Assembly (NCBI GenBank): GCA_946965045.2
Contig: OX337239.1
Span: 2,418,001-2,482,000, forward strand
DNA from: Epithemia pelagica
Lineage: Eukaryota; Bacillariophyta; Bacillariophyceae; Surirellales; Surirellaceae
DNA length: 64,000 bases
Direction: 5' to 3'
Positions 10,055-21,755 of this stretch are shown piece after piece (positions within the stretch are counted from its first letter, which is position 1; each line of letters begins with the position of its first letter). The notes beneath the pieces are model-generated. The model was given only the letters and a program-made list of their open reading frames with translations, made no database searches and was not told where the DNA came from. Position numbers and translations under genes: made by a program.

Positions 10055-13000
10055 ATGACGACTACGCCGAGTACGAACCAGGATGACGCCGAAACCAAGA
10101 ACGAGGAGCCATTGGAGTTTTCGGCCCTGTTATTGCAGGATCCTGGTAGCACTCATAGTTTTGGATGATGGGATGACAAGGACGACGAGGATGATGAGGA
10201 TGAGATGCTCGAATTTGTCCCATCCATCACCAACGAGAACGACCAACCAGTGGATGCCCCCCACAAAATGGCATCCACAGCAACATCAACCACAATGGGG
10301 GATACTTCTGTACCAACCACCACCAGCAACAACAACAACAATAACATTGAATCACCACCGCAACCCGCACGTGTTTCGTCGCAGTCGGTTCGACCGCGCC
10401 CCTCCCGAACATTCTCCTCCTTGCTCGTACCCACGCCGCCCGCAACCACAACGACACCGGCGGCCCTGGAAGGACTGTCGCAATCGACGGAACATCATCA
10501 AGAAGTCAAGGCCGTCTTGGAACAAGTCATGGAACAACACAAACAACAACAATCACAACCACAACCACTCGAAGGAGGATTGCATCGTCGGACCAATACG
10601 CGAGGATCCTGGTTGCGTCTTCCACCCGTCAAGGCCGCCTCCGCGTCCTTGTGACCCGAACCGACGACTCCCGGAGAAGCAGCAACAGCAGCAACACCGA
10701 CATCAACGCCGACAGGTCCCACCGAAACTCCCGTAGTGTCGGACCCACCGTCGTCCACCTTGTCCGCCTTGCTCAACAAAGATACGACCAACAACAACAA
10801 CACGACAACGGCCACCTTGGCCGAAACGACGCAATACGTGATTGCCTTGCATCATCATCACGACGAGCCGCCACCACCCCAAGCGCAAGCTACTGCCAAC
10901 AACAACAGTACCAACACTGCCACGACTGCGGCGGATTTTACCGTGACGGCTCCCCTCTTGGAACAACCAGAACAGCAACCAGAGACGACCGAACAACGAC
11001 CCGTCGAATTGATTCATCCAGCCGATCGTGTCTATGCGGCGGCCACGGTCCTCAAGGCGGCGGCCAAATTTCAGTCTGGCAAGAAACCACCCGAGGAGGA
11101 ACACGAAAAGCCTCGTCCGTCGGGACCCGCCACTGTTGCTGCTACGGAAACTGGAGGAGGAGGAGGAGGAGGAGATGGTCCACCCGCCGTTGCCGATGTC
11201 GAAATCCACCCCCTGTGGAACCACACCACGAAACAACGACCAACAATCCTACAACACCACAAGCCGAGGAACGAGATCATCCCTGGTTCTATCGCCGTCG
11301 TCACCCCCATCATCCCGGTTCACAAGACGCCGAAGGAGGAGGCCGTCACAAGAAGAATCCCAAACGCGCCACCACCAAATTGGTTCACGTGGTCCATGCG
11401 GTGCAAGAAGAATGGAATTCCCTGAGTGACTTTTTTCAACCCAGTGGACAAACCGTCAAGGATCAATTGCTGTTCTTGTCGTGGGCCTTGGTGATTCCCT
11501 CCTTGATTGTATCGGGCATTTTGTTTTACTTGGTGGGCAATCCACCGGTACGTACCACCACACGTAACGCAAAACGAACAATGGAGATGTCGCATTGTGT
11601 TGCCTATAACTCTTTTCTACTTATTGTTGTTGTTGCTTGTTTTCCTGTGTCTGACGTTGCGGTATGGTTCTTACAACCTCCTGTACAATGAATGAAACAA
11701 CGGACACTACGTCTCTTACCATACGCACGCAAAATATATAGACGGGCCGTTGCAAAAATGATATTCCCTGTGGCTTTGATGCACAGGGCAATCCTTTGGC
11801 GTCGGCCTCGTGGTGGGTCTTGTTTTTGGGTGTCCGACAAGTCGTCACGTGGTTGTTGGCCCGAGTATCCGATGTGTTCTTTTTTGATTACCTTGTCTTG
11901 CAACATCCTCGATTAATTCGCTTGCTTGGACCTCGCATTTCCCTCATTATTATTCAAAGCAAGGGATGGCCGTCCGGTACGTGCATGGAAATTGTTGTGG
12001 TTTGCATTGTGACGGGGTGCGTGGTAACGAGACAATGGTTGTCGACACAAGAGGATGTTGTTGTGGTGTTGCTCATCGCCGTGGGAGATACAGGATACAG
12101 ACAGCTCCCTTTTGTAGAGAGTCAGTTCTTGTTTCTTGGCGTTTCTCACATCAATCGTCTTGTGTGGCAGTCATGCTGTGGTGGGCATTGTGGGATTTAA
12201 TGATTTTGCATGGCAAAGGAGAATTCAATCACCACTGGTTGTTTTGGTACGTTTATGGCGATGGACTGTTGCAGGACTACGACGACATTCCAAATGGCCA
12301 TGGCTCAAACTTTTCTCATTTTTTAATTCGTGTGCTGCAGGCAAGACATTGTGGATATGTTTACCAATGAAAACCCAAGTTGAGACATTCCCATGAACGA
12401 AATCTATCGCAATGTTTTGATCGCCATGATTATCATTGCCGTGTCCGTGTCTTTCAAACGCTATGTGATGAGTCTCTATTTGGGAAAACGTCTTTACTGT
12501 AAGTACTTGGTGTTGTGGTTGGGAACGTTGTGGTGCAATGTAATGCCTCTGTTTTTGGAATGGTCTCGTCTGATGCACTTTGTTTTCGTTTTGGTCTACC
12601 TTTTGTTCGGTACGGTTTAATGAGCGTTTGGCGGAACTCATGAAGGAGATCACGCTGATTAGTGAACTTTCGCTTTGGGCCCGACGAAAGCGCGATCAAA
12701 AGGCTACGTACAAAGCTTGGTCCGTAGATTTCGAGGCTCAGCAACAAAAGCAACAACAAGGTCCAGCATCCCCGCGCAAGGCCAAGTCCTATCCCAATGC
12801 AAGCAAGGAGAAGGCCGTGCGCGAAACCAGCTCCAGGGTTGGGTCGTCGACCTACGGTGACGAGGCCATTGATTACGACAGTCTCTTGGAAAAGTGGTCC
12901 GAACCCAAGAGACAAAATGGTGAAGTAAGTGATAGGCACTGCGTTGTCTAGGCTTTTCGTTCGTGTGGGAAGTCGTGTACTCATGTGTGATGTTGCTTGA

Positions 13001-14245
13001 AAATGTTGTTGGAACAGGAGGTGCATGCTTCCAAAATTATTGAGTTTCGACAAGCCTTTGCCGTCATGACGAAGCCCTTCTTTTTCTCCAGTGCCTTTGG
13101 TCCGGTGGAATCCAGGAAGGATTGCATCACATCGGCGGATCGTTTGTTTCGACGACTTCTCAAACTATTTGAAGACGACGAGACAATCGATGTGGAGCAG
13201 TTGGTGCGCTGGATGTACAGGGGTTGTCAGCTGCCGGGACAAAAAGAAAAGGGGGCCCATCTAACGGTACTTCTCATGTGCGATGCTCAAAACCGCCTGA
13301 ACATTATTGATTTCGTCCGGGGTATTGACGCAATCTACCAACGGGTTCGGTTGCTGGAGAATGCCGTGCATAATGCCTCGCATATTGATCGGGAGTACGA
13401 GAAGATTTTGAATTATCTCTTTTACTTTGTTTTGGGCTGTGTGGTCCTGGCCATTATGCGTTTGGATCCAATCTCGTTGCTGATTGGTGTGTCTGGACTG
13501 ATTGTCGCATTCTCATTCATGATTGGTCCTGGTAGTGCTGTCTACTTTGAGGGAGTGATGATGGTTCTGGGCCGACAACCATATGACGTGGGAGACCGAA
13601 TTGCAATCGTACGTTGTTGCTCAAGAAGCCATGCGAATGGGGAAAACCTTTTACATTGATCTCACAAGGAGTGTTGTTTTCCTTTTCTTTCATGCAGGCC
13701 AATGTAAGCGAGGCACCCAACTTTGACGGATCACCTCACTGGCTGGTCGAAAGCGTCGATCTCTTGTCCACAACCGCCCGTTTAACTGGGACCAACGAGG
13801 TAGCAAGCTTCTCGAATGGAGCCTTGGCACGCCTCCGTCTCGTGAACATGAATCGATCGCCGGATCCGGTGGTATACGTTTACGTTCGATTTCAAACTGA
13901 CGTTCCCTACTCGACAATTACGATTTTCCGGTCGGCATTGGAAATCTTTGACCAGGACCGTCCACAGGAGTGGGAAGGAGGATTGGTTGGTTTCCGTCCC
14001 AGTCGTGTCGAGGCACAACTGAACTTTGTTGAATACATGGTTATATTGCAGCATCGTTTGTCTTGGCAACCAGTTTTTGTGTCGAAATCCAAAAACAATT
14101 GGGATGTCATTACAGTGCCCCTCCCATGCCGATCGAAATCAATCTCTCGGCTCCCGATCCCGTGGCCCAAATGACCCGAGCAGGTTCCTCCATGGAAGAT
14201 CTCATGAACACAGCAAAGCAATTTGATTCCAAAAAAGAGGATTAG
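10055..14245 (+). pseudogene. MscS-like mechanosensitive channel gene, multi-exon, with several coding lesions
   Basis: Inferred exons: 10055-11547, 11787-11976, 12171-12246, 12341-12498, about 12622-12924, 13018-13608 and 13698-14245. The membrane helices begin in exon 1 (D-Q-L-L-F-L-S-W-A-L-V-I-P) and exon 2. An EF-hand-like segment precedes the last helices (D-A-Q-N-R-L-N-I-I-D-F). The pore/MscS beta domain reads Y-F-E-G-V-M-M-V-L-G-R-Q-P-Y-D-V-G-D-R-I-A-I. This is the plant/protist MSL type of tension-gated channel. Lesions: in-frame TGA at 10166-10168, 10652-10654 and 12381-12383; a frame change between about 11160 and 11250 in the Gly/Pro-rich linker; no AG acceptor with the right phase before the exon near 12622; and a frame change near 14055-14065. 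The coding signal is otherwise well kept, so recent inactivation or assembly errors are both possible. The long Thr/Gln/Asn-rich N-terminus is low complexity. Confidence 0.65.
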
Positions 14246-14509
14246 CAAGACTCTTTGGGATGGGGCATCGGGGTTATACATAGAAAGAAGACTAGCGTAG
14301 AAATAAACACACAACTGAAACAAAAGAATACATGCACCTCTCATTAGGAACCGTCGCGATCGCAGAATTCATTTTGTACGTCTTGTATCCATGAGCTCGA
14401 TGCACACGGTAACGACATTATTTCTAAATGAGTAACTGCTTTATTTTTGCTCTAGACGGTTTTCATTGCTTTACGGATTCGCTCGTCTCTTTTCTCTCCG
14501 AGTATACTA

Positions 14510-17500
14510 TCAGGGCTGAGGGGTCGGTGGGGGAGCCAATTTTAATTCAAACAAGGCGACACTACCGTCTTCTCCTCCGGTACTACAGATACATCTTCGT
14601 TTCCCCACTGCTTCATCCGGTTTTGCTGGAGCGTTGGTATACCGTATACTCATACTACAAATGCCTGGTGATGCCTTGTTGTTGACTGCTTTCCAGAGAG
14701 TAGGTTTGGAATCGAAAAAGAAACCAAGACAGTTGGAGTTGTTTTCATCCGATTCCTTGGCTCGTCTTGCCGTTACAGGAACCAATCGAAGTCCACCATC
14801 AAAGCATCCAACCAGCAAGAAACCCCCTTCCTCTGAATACACCATACTCAGTATTGCCACACCAATGCTCACGGCGGCTGAAAACACCAAACGATTCGAG
14901 CTATAAGTGTACGAGGCAACCTTGCCCGTCGAAAAGGCACAAAACAAGTGCACATGCTCTTGTCCCGCCATGTCGGTCGTTTGGACCCATTGAACGGACG
15001 AACAGGGACCCGATCCTCTCCGACTGGACGGTTCCTTGTGCACAATCACTTGCATCCCATCCTCATGGATATGCCAGGCACAAAAGGACGAATCGGCACA
15101 GCCAGCGGCAATCAAAATTCCATTCTTTTCCACGGAGCAAGCTGAAACGGACACAATGGACGAATCGGCATCAAACAATTCGGCCAAAGGCTCACGGTGA
15201 ATTGCCACAGTTTCTCCCGCCGACACACAAGCGGACCAAACCTTGACTGTCGCATCCCAACTTCCACTAACCAAAATATGGGTGGAATTATCCAGCCACA
15301 AAGCACTGTTACTGAAGGACTCATCGTGTCGTCGTGCAATCAAAGCGAGGCCTGTCACGGCGTCGCGGTGACTGTAGACCGATGCGACCGCGCAGGCGGA
15401 ATTGATCCCATAGGCCAAAATAACGTCATCGTGACCTCCGGCAAAGGCCACATATCCCGAAGCTCCATCCGATGCCACCACCAAACTCGCCAAGGGATCA
15501 CGGGAGGAATGAGTCCGGTATTCCGTAAGTTTGGAGGAGTGACCATGGGCCGGCGACGACGCCGATGTGGGGGTACTCATGGCGACTGGATGTGTGCCAC
15601 GACTGAGAATAGAGGAATACGAAAATCGTGTAAAGGTGGAAGTAAAGGGTCCTCCTCCAGCCCGATCCTGATACGACGAAGACGGCGCTACGGATTTTTG
15701 CAAGGACACCTTGTTGACCACGAGACCGCCATCCAGGGATGTTGTGGCAACCAACGAACGTTTCTTTTTGCTACGTCGTTGTTCTTGTTGAGGTTGTTCC
15801 GGTTCACCCGACTCGGTGGGTGTACTAGGTAGTTTCGTCTCAGGGTCGACCAATAGCAAAACACATCCACTGACGGCATCGTTGTGGATTTGTCGACGTT
15901 CCAACATTTTCATATCCCAAATCGTTCGAACTGTTGGGGCAGGAGGCATATCGGAAGGTACAGCAGACGACTGGTGTTGTGGTACTCCTGTCGCATTGGA
16001 ACTTGGTGGTTGGTGTGGGAGTGTCGTCGTCGGTCCGGTGGTCGTGGTGCTACCCCTATTCTCGGGCCCACGGTTGGGAGCTGCATCAAAAGGATTCGAG
16101 CCCGTGGCGGGAACATCTCCCGATCCACGCAGTGGAAAACTTCGGGATGTGGTTGGTTCGGATTCCGGAAATGGGACTGTGGTTTCGTTCGAAACAGACG
16201 CTGGATCGGGTTCGTTGGATGACGTTGGGAGCACCGTGTCGGACGCTTCACTCGTTGCATGACTGGGAGGATCTAGCAATTCCCAAGCTTCTCGAAAGCC
16301 ACCATCTCCCTTGGTTGTTTGAGAAGAGGCACGTCCAATATCCCGTGCCAAGAGGGCATCCATCCAGTCTTCTTGTCCTTCTTCTTCTCCGGCGACAGTT
16401 TCCTTGTGGGACGATTGTAGGGGATGTGCTTGTTGAAAGAGTTGATCGGGGACAATACCAAATTCTGTGGCTTGCAATTCGGCCGTGACCCGTTCCGTGG
16501 GAGAGGCATCGGCCAAGGCGCGTGGATCCAAATAGGCACTGGCATGAAACAAATTATTGGCTTGTTTCGCCGCCTCGCCCCGACTCGACACACCAAAGAT
16601 TAAATCAATCCAGGCCGGCAACTGTTGCGTACAATAGGTGGATTCCAAGGCTCGTCGATTGCCTTGGACAAATTTGCGAGCCGAATCCTCCGCCCAGGGT
16701 GGCAAGACGACATCGTGGACGCGTTCTCCCGTTTGCGTGGCACCCAAGGAGAGAGACCGGGCATTCCGCAAAAAGTCGACATCAAACTTGTCCAAACTAT
16801 AGAATTGGGGAATCAATTCCTTGACATCGGCATGATTGGTCAAGCAACATTGATAACAATGACGAATGGAATAAAACATGCGATCGGCGGCATCCCATTT
16901 TCCATTTTGCAAACACAACATGTGTTCCGGCATGGTCCGTACCAAATAATACAAGACATAGGCCGGTGCCGAATAATGCGTTCCGTACAGAAACACGTCC
17001 TTTTCTAAATCTTGCATATTGGCCAATCGTTGTTGAAAGTATTCCAAACGACTCGGATAGAGCGCTCCCATGGGTTTGGCCAAATCCCGAAAGGTCCGAG
17101 GATTGTCCAAATCCAAGGTGTCACTGGTATAATCTTGTACGACCCAGGGAAAGACGGGGTACCGAGACAAGTCATGAAAACTTCGTCCCGCCGCGGCATT
17201 GAGCGCACAGAGATAATCGTAATTGGACAAGGCACCCTTGTGCCATTCGTACACCACGTGTGCCAAAAATTCTCGATCCGTCACACACGGTGCCGTCCGC
17301 GGCAAGAGCTGCAAAACTTGTTCTCGATCGTGGCGTCGTTCAAAGGCAATCAAAATCGACGAGGCAATATTTTTGGTTTCCGAGGCGGGACGATGTCGTC
17401 GAGCGCTACTACTAGTGGTCGTCGTCGTCGCCGTCGTATTCCAATAGAATTCCAAGGCAGAATCGCGAAGTCCATGATAGCGACGAGCCGTGGCCACCAA

Positions 17501-17737
17501 ATCGCAAGCCTTCCATCGTCGGGCCCGCGGAGGTTCGTGGGATACCGACGACGACGATCCAAGGGTACATGGTGTCGGTTGAAAATACACTTGTTCGCCC
17601 GACGTCAACACCAAAACGCCTCGTTGCGCTTGCAAGGGGGTCAAGAGTTTGACCGTCAAGGGTGGCAACAGCAACTGTTCTCGAACCACATCGACTAAAT
17701 TGTCCATATCAAACAAAACGGGTTGTTGTTTCGATCC

Positions 17738-17768
<31 letters not shown>

Positions 17769-18874
17769 TGTTGCTGTTGTTTTTGATAGAGTTGCAATTC
17801 GGCTTCCGTGGCATCCAAGGTGGAGGAGGGGCCACTACTGGGAGGTAGGGGAGGGTGATGCGTCACATGATAGAGACGTTGGGCCAACTCCATCATGGGG
17901 TGTGGTGACGAATGCAAAAAACAAAAGCGAAATTTGGTGGGAACGGAAATCGTATCAAAGGGTCCTACCACATTGTGTACTTTCATGGTCACATGTCGTG
18001 TCGTGTAAATTTGACACGCCATTTCCGTCGCCAACGGGTTGTGATGGTTGTTGTTGTTGTTGTGGGGCGGTGTCGTGATACCCTGCTCGCCTTGCATGCG
18101 AGACCAGGGACACCGAATCACGGCGCGACTGACATCGTCTGGTTCAAAGACCAAACTCCGAGAGCAAAGATACAGTCGTCCGGAAATATTGGTCATGTGC
18201 ACTGTCGGATATTCATCCTTGCGAATGTCGGCGACGGATCGAATTGCAGGTGTTGATGTGGAGGAAGAAGTGGGTGCACTCGTCACTCGAGGACGGATAC
18301 TTAAAGACGACGACGACGACGACGACGTGTGGGTGGCCTTGGTTGCGGGTGCCGATGAAAAGGCGGAAGAAATGCTTCGCACGGGAGGATACTGCGGAGA
18401 TTGTGCCCATTGAATTTGACTTGTCGTCGTTGTTGTTGTTGTTGGAGTGTTGGAGGAGGATGTCGTCGTCGTAGTCGCATTGCTGTTGCCATTTCGAGCC
18501 ACGGTAGTACTCGTTGTTGAAGCCGCAGCAGCGGCTGCTACCAATCCAGCCTTCCAGGGAGCCGAATAGGCCACGACCGCCCAGTCTTGAATGGCTTGTT
18601 CTCCATGTTCCAACAAGAGCGTGGAAAAGCGAGATGTCTTGTGGTCTGCCGTTGCTGTGGATTTGCCATAACTCCAAAACGATGAGGATCCACCGCGGCC
18701 ACTCGTGTTCTTGTTGTTGCTGCTGCTACTGCTGGTGGTTGTGGTGGTCGTCGTACACGATTGTGGATACAAGTGTGGCACAATCTCTTGCACCGACGGA
18801 ACACGACGATTGCTACTACTGTTCGGAGGAATACTCGTACTGGAATCCTTCGTTCCCAGAAGCCACGACGACAT
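14510..18874 (-). CDS. BEACH-domain and WD40 protein (FAN/neurobeachin-like)
   Basis: An intact single-exon ORF of 1,454 residues. A GRAM/PH-like module (Y-P-T-V-H-M-T-N-I-S-G-R-L-Y-L-C-S-R-S-L-V-F-E-P-D-D) lies near residues 220-250. It is followed by a poly-Gln tract (about residue 365), a second PH-like strand set, and the BEACH domain from about 545 to 820 with N-Y-D-Y-L, Y-P-V-F-P-W-V, F-R-D-L-A-K-P-M-G, Y-G-T-H-Y-S-A-P-A-Y-V-L-Y-Y-L-V-R, F-D-V-D-F and L-P-A-W-I-D-L-I-F-G. A disordered Ser/Thr/Pro linker leads to C-terminal WD40 repeats (about 1110-1450; H-D-D-V-I-L-A-Y, L-V-S-G-S-W-D-A-T-V-K-V-W). GRAM, PH, BEACH, WD40 is the order in FAN (NSMAF). Such proteins act in membrane trafficking and lysosome-related sorting. 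In this family N-Y-D-Y-L replaces the common N-F-x-Y-L. Confidence 0.92.
17737..17794 (-). repeat. CAA/CAG trinucleotide run (poly-Gln tract)
   Basis: On the minus strand this is a mixed CAA/CAG run within the BEACH gene coding for about 17 glutamines. It lies in the linker between the GRAM-like segment and the second PH-like segment and is likely length-polymorphic. Confidence 0.85.
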
Positions 18875-19462
18875 GATGCTTCCTTCTTGTAATCACACTT
18901 ATTCCTTTCTAGAGAGTTGGGTTCGTTCGAGATTTGAGAGGAGCGCAGCGGATGCAATCATTCACAACGGCGCATCATTGTTTTCAAGCTCCCCCTCAAA
19001 ACGGAGGCAAAACGAGACTCAAGACTCAACCAACAACGAAAATAATAAGGTTCGGGGTAAACCTTACTTTGTAGGAGTAGGAGTACTCCTAGGAGTAACT
19101 GATAGCTACCATAGCTACTTGTACTCCCTCTGTCTCTGTCTCTGTATCACGCCCTAGCGGGGGTGGCTAAGAGGGTTTAATTTCGTGGCTACACGAAATT
19201 ACAACCTCAAAAACACCCCCGCTAGGGACTGGTCTCTTTACTCACAACTCCCAGCGACCGACATTCGAGCATCCGATGTCTCCACCTACCCCCAAGCAGG
19301 GAACTGTGAAGCTTTTTTCCGACTGAGGCCTGCGGGACTCACTCACCCCCGCTGGGGGCTATGTCTCCTCTCTCTCTTCATCTTTTTTTGATCTTTTTTC
19401 TCTTCTCTTGAAGATCTTTTTCTGATGTTGTACTTTGGATGTTAGTCCAATATCCCTCTCGA
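18875..19462. other. Intergenic region upstream of the BEACH gene
   Basis: It contains the BEACH gene promoter side, a repeated AGGAGTA motif near 19075-19097 and the 76-bp hairpin at 19152-19227. A second CACCCCCGCTGGGGG segment at 19347-19361 echoes the hairpin terminus. No gene is supported. Confidence 0.5.
19152..19227. repeat. 76-bp near-perfect hairpin, MITE/foldback-like
   Basis: The ends are CCCTAGCGGGGGTG and its exact reverse complement; inside them a second stretch (AATTTCGTG / CACGAAATT) also pairs, leaving a loop of a few bases. Only about six positions in each arm fail to pair. Its size and structure fit a tiny foldback element or a transcribed hairpin. Confidence 0.75.
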
Positions 19463-19464
19463 TG

Positions 19465-19579
19465 CGGATGTAGTGAAGAAGAGGAAGTCGAATAAGAGAA
19501 TTGTAAATCTGGAGCATAGAACGGATGTTGTGAAGAAGAGGAAGTCGAATAAGAGAATTGTAAATCTGGAGCATAGAAC
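19465..19579. repeat. 57-bp tandem duplication at the edge of the ABCG-derived segment
   Basis: The block from cggatgtagtgaagaag recurs at 19522 with one substitution. The unit also occurs once, in reverse orientation, near 53430-53490 upstream of the intact ABCG gene, so the duplication arose in this copy. Confidence 0.85.
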
Positions 19580-19654
19580 TAACAGGTCATCAAGTTGAAG
19601 CGCAGTGCAACAAGGGGAGGACAAATCGAATAGTGGTCCTTAAGCTCTCGGACC

Positions 19655-19992
19655 ATGACATCGCATATCGTTCTTTCGCCCCATCAAGAGGCCATGACGA
19701 CACTGGTGTGGCTGATTGGCATTCTCCTTCTTTTGATTGACTCTACCTCTTCAACCCCGACTATGGCAGACGCCGAGATCATGACCGAAGCTACAGTCGA
19801 TCCTCCAGTCACTTTGGTGACAACAACTGGTGGACTCTTATGGAAAAACATATCATCTTCCACAACAACGACAAGCAAACCACGTTGCTTCATTCATGTT
19901 CAGGATTTATTCCCAATGGCCATGTCTGTGCTATTTTGGGACCTAGCTGTGGTGGGAAATCGACCTTGTTGGCTGCCATGGCAGGACGAGCA
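19655..19992 (+). pseudogene. Truncated copy of the ABCG transporter gene
   Basis: The first 65 or so residues almost duplicate the start of the protein encoded at 53357-50374 (shared S-P-H-Q-E-A-M-T-T-L-V-W-L-I-G ... L-L-W-K-N). The copy then suffers a deletion and frame change before H-S-C-S-G-F-I-P-N-G and the Walker A loop, which reads G-P-S-C-G-G-K-S-T instead of G-P-S-G-S-G-K-S-T. Similarity stops soon after the Walker A loop, so no transporter can be made. The upstream flank is also copied, including the ORF-proximal 5' region, so this is a DNA-level segmental copy in inverted orientation about 33 kb from its source rather than a processed transcript. Confidence 0.85.
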
Positions 19993-20564
19993 ATTCCAAC
20001 CAACATACCAATTGCAACATTATTATTTGGTTTTGGAGCTAAAGGTAAAACATTTTGCTACACGGATTCTAATCATGAGAGGCTTGCAAAAGAGGTGTCT
20101 AGGTCACCATTTGGTCGAAAACCTCTAGAGAAAAGAAAAATGCGAGGAAAGGAAATTCCTGTCAGTAACCAAATCAGCTTTCTCGACAGAGTGGAGAACG
20201 ATGACTTTAGTATAGGAAAGATCATTTGGAGTTGGATTCCACAACTGTCAAGCAAAGCACCCACCTTTATGTCGCTCTATGGGTAGCTCTTGGCAAACAC
20301 TCTCTGGTTTATCATTCTCCCACAACACATGAGAGATGAGAGAACGTCCTCTTCTGTGCCATCCGCTGCCCCCAAACCCCAAACTCATGAACGTATCAGG
20401 TAGGTCGCACAACAAAATACAATGATTAGGTGATGCTTGTCTCATCGTTTATTCTTCGCAGTTGCCCGTTCAATCCGCCAGGGACGTTGCCCAGATGGAG
20501 CAACTACCTTCACGCCACCGAGCTGTGAAATACAACATAGGTCCCAAGTCCTGTTCATTGACAC
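19993..20564. other. Intergenic region after the truncated ABCG copy
   Basis: The ORF continuing from the copy (to 20286) shows no ABC transporter similarity after the Walker A region. The rest has nothing I recognise. Confidence 0.45.
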
Positions 20565-21207
20565 TTAGTTGTTCCGCGTCGTACTCTCGTCTGTATCGGA
20601 TGGTTGTTTTAGTTGTGCCGATTGTTTTGAGTTTTGCACCTGTTTGGCTTCCTTTACGGCTCTTCCATGAAAATTTTGCATGGTTGACTTTAATTTGTCA
20701 TCTTGCGGTGCCGCAACTTGTAACATGTAGTTGGACAGAGCACGGACGGCACTCGCTTTGCGTGCTTCCAACAATTCGTCCCTTGTTGTCGTGGTTGCGC
20801 CTGCCGTCAAAGGCTTCCGAAATTCCGTTCGAATCATGGTACGCAAGGCTACTGCTTTGGCACTGGTTTGACCTGGCGCCACATGACGGACCAATCGCAT
20901 ACAATCGCGGTACAACTAGTGTAAGTGTTGTTCATTTTCATATGCCAACCACAGAAATCGCCAAATTCAGGAATGAAGACATGAATTTCCATAGGCACAT
21001 CCAAAAGAAAGACAATTTCTGTTAGTCAACACAATGGAACGGGATCATCTGTTGCATGGTTGCATCGCTGTGACTGATCCATCCACCGATCCATCCACCG
21101 ATCCATCGACAAAAGATACCAATATCTACTGCTCTGTGACGTACCTGCGGCACGGTGCGTTGGAATTGCGTAGCGGTGGTACTCACTGCGTTGGTCAGGG
21201 CTGTCAT
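20565..21207 (-). CDS. LYR-motif (Complex1_LYR-like) mitochondrial protein, two exons
   Basis: Exon 1 is 21207-21145 (21 codons) and exon 2 is 20915-20565, giving 137 residues. The 229-bp intron has a GTACGT donor and a TAG acceptor, phase 0. Exon 2 opens directly with L-Y-R-D-C-M-R-L-V-R-H, the LYR signature with its following basic helix; the preceding exon supplies the start Met, because exon 2 begins with TTG and has no suitable ATG. The downstream F-R-K-P and R-A-L-S-N-Y-M-L blocks fit the three-helix LYR fold. LYR proteins are adaptors for the mitochondrial acyl carrier protein and act in Fe-S cluster delivery or respiratory-complex assembly. Which client this one serves cannot be told. 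Confidence 0.78.
21076..21111. repeat. 12-bp minisatellite in the LYR gene intron
   Basis: Three tandem units of gatccatccacc (the last one diverged), inside the LYR-gene intron. Confidence 0.8.
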
Positions 21208-21755
21208 GAAAGCAAACTACGGACAAGGGGATTCTGGAGGTTGGTTTCTATTACTCCAAGGGATGGTGAATGGTGGAGTGATGGATGTGATGGCTGATAT
21301 GGAGCGAAAAGATTTCGCGCTATTCGCGACCGATTCCGAAGCACTACCAGGCGGTATCAGAGGGAGAAAATTTAAAAAATGCTAACCACTATCGGGGATG
21401 ATCATATGTGGATATTGTAATATGTTGTATGTGGCTAGGTAGTGGCTATGGCAATGTCAATGCCAATGGCTATGTAGCTAACCGATAAGAGATCAGAATA
21501 TCTGATCCCTGATCCTGTCATCTACGACTTCCAAGTTCATATTCTGGACGCATTATCATAGAGTACTGCCGCATGGTTTTTGGATTTATGTATCTCGATT
21601 ACCTCATGATAGGGTTTTTCGACTAAGCACTTCAACTAGAGAGAGTCTGCATATTCCGATCGCCACTACATAGGTTCGACACATGAATCATCTTGTTGCA
21701 TACAAGATGAACCAACAGGTCTCCACGCAACTCTTCAAGACATCAGATGCTAAGG
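21208..21755. other. Intergenic region, no gene seen
   Basis: 5' flank of the LYR gene and 3' flank of the metallophosphatase gene. It includes an imperfect run of TATGGCAATG-like units near 21446-21475. No ORF of interest. Confidence 0.45.

Noticed and set aside
11028-11429. A 133-codon frame (R/S-rich) within the MscS linker as a separate gene
   Set aside because: It is a third frame of a low-complexity repeat region, and the transmembrane-coding frame is the one ending in the splice donor at 11548.
10166-12383. The in-frame TGA codons of the MscS gene as selenocysteine or recoded Trp
   Set aside because: They lie in low-complexity linkers or next to a frame change, other genes here use TGA as a normal stop and TGG for Trp, and no SECIS-like element was seen.
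21034-21297. Plus-strand ORF across the LYR intron and first exon
   Set aside because: It overlaps the better supported antisense LYR gene, and its Asp-Pro-Ser repeats come from the 12-bp minisatellite.
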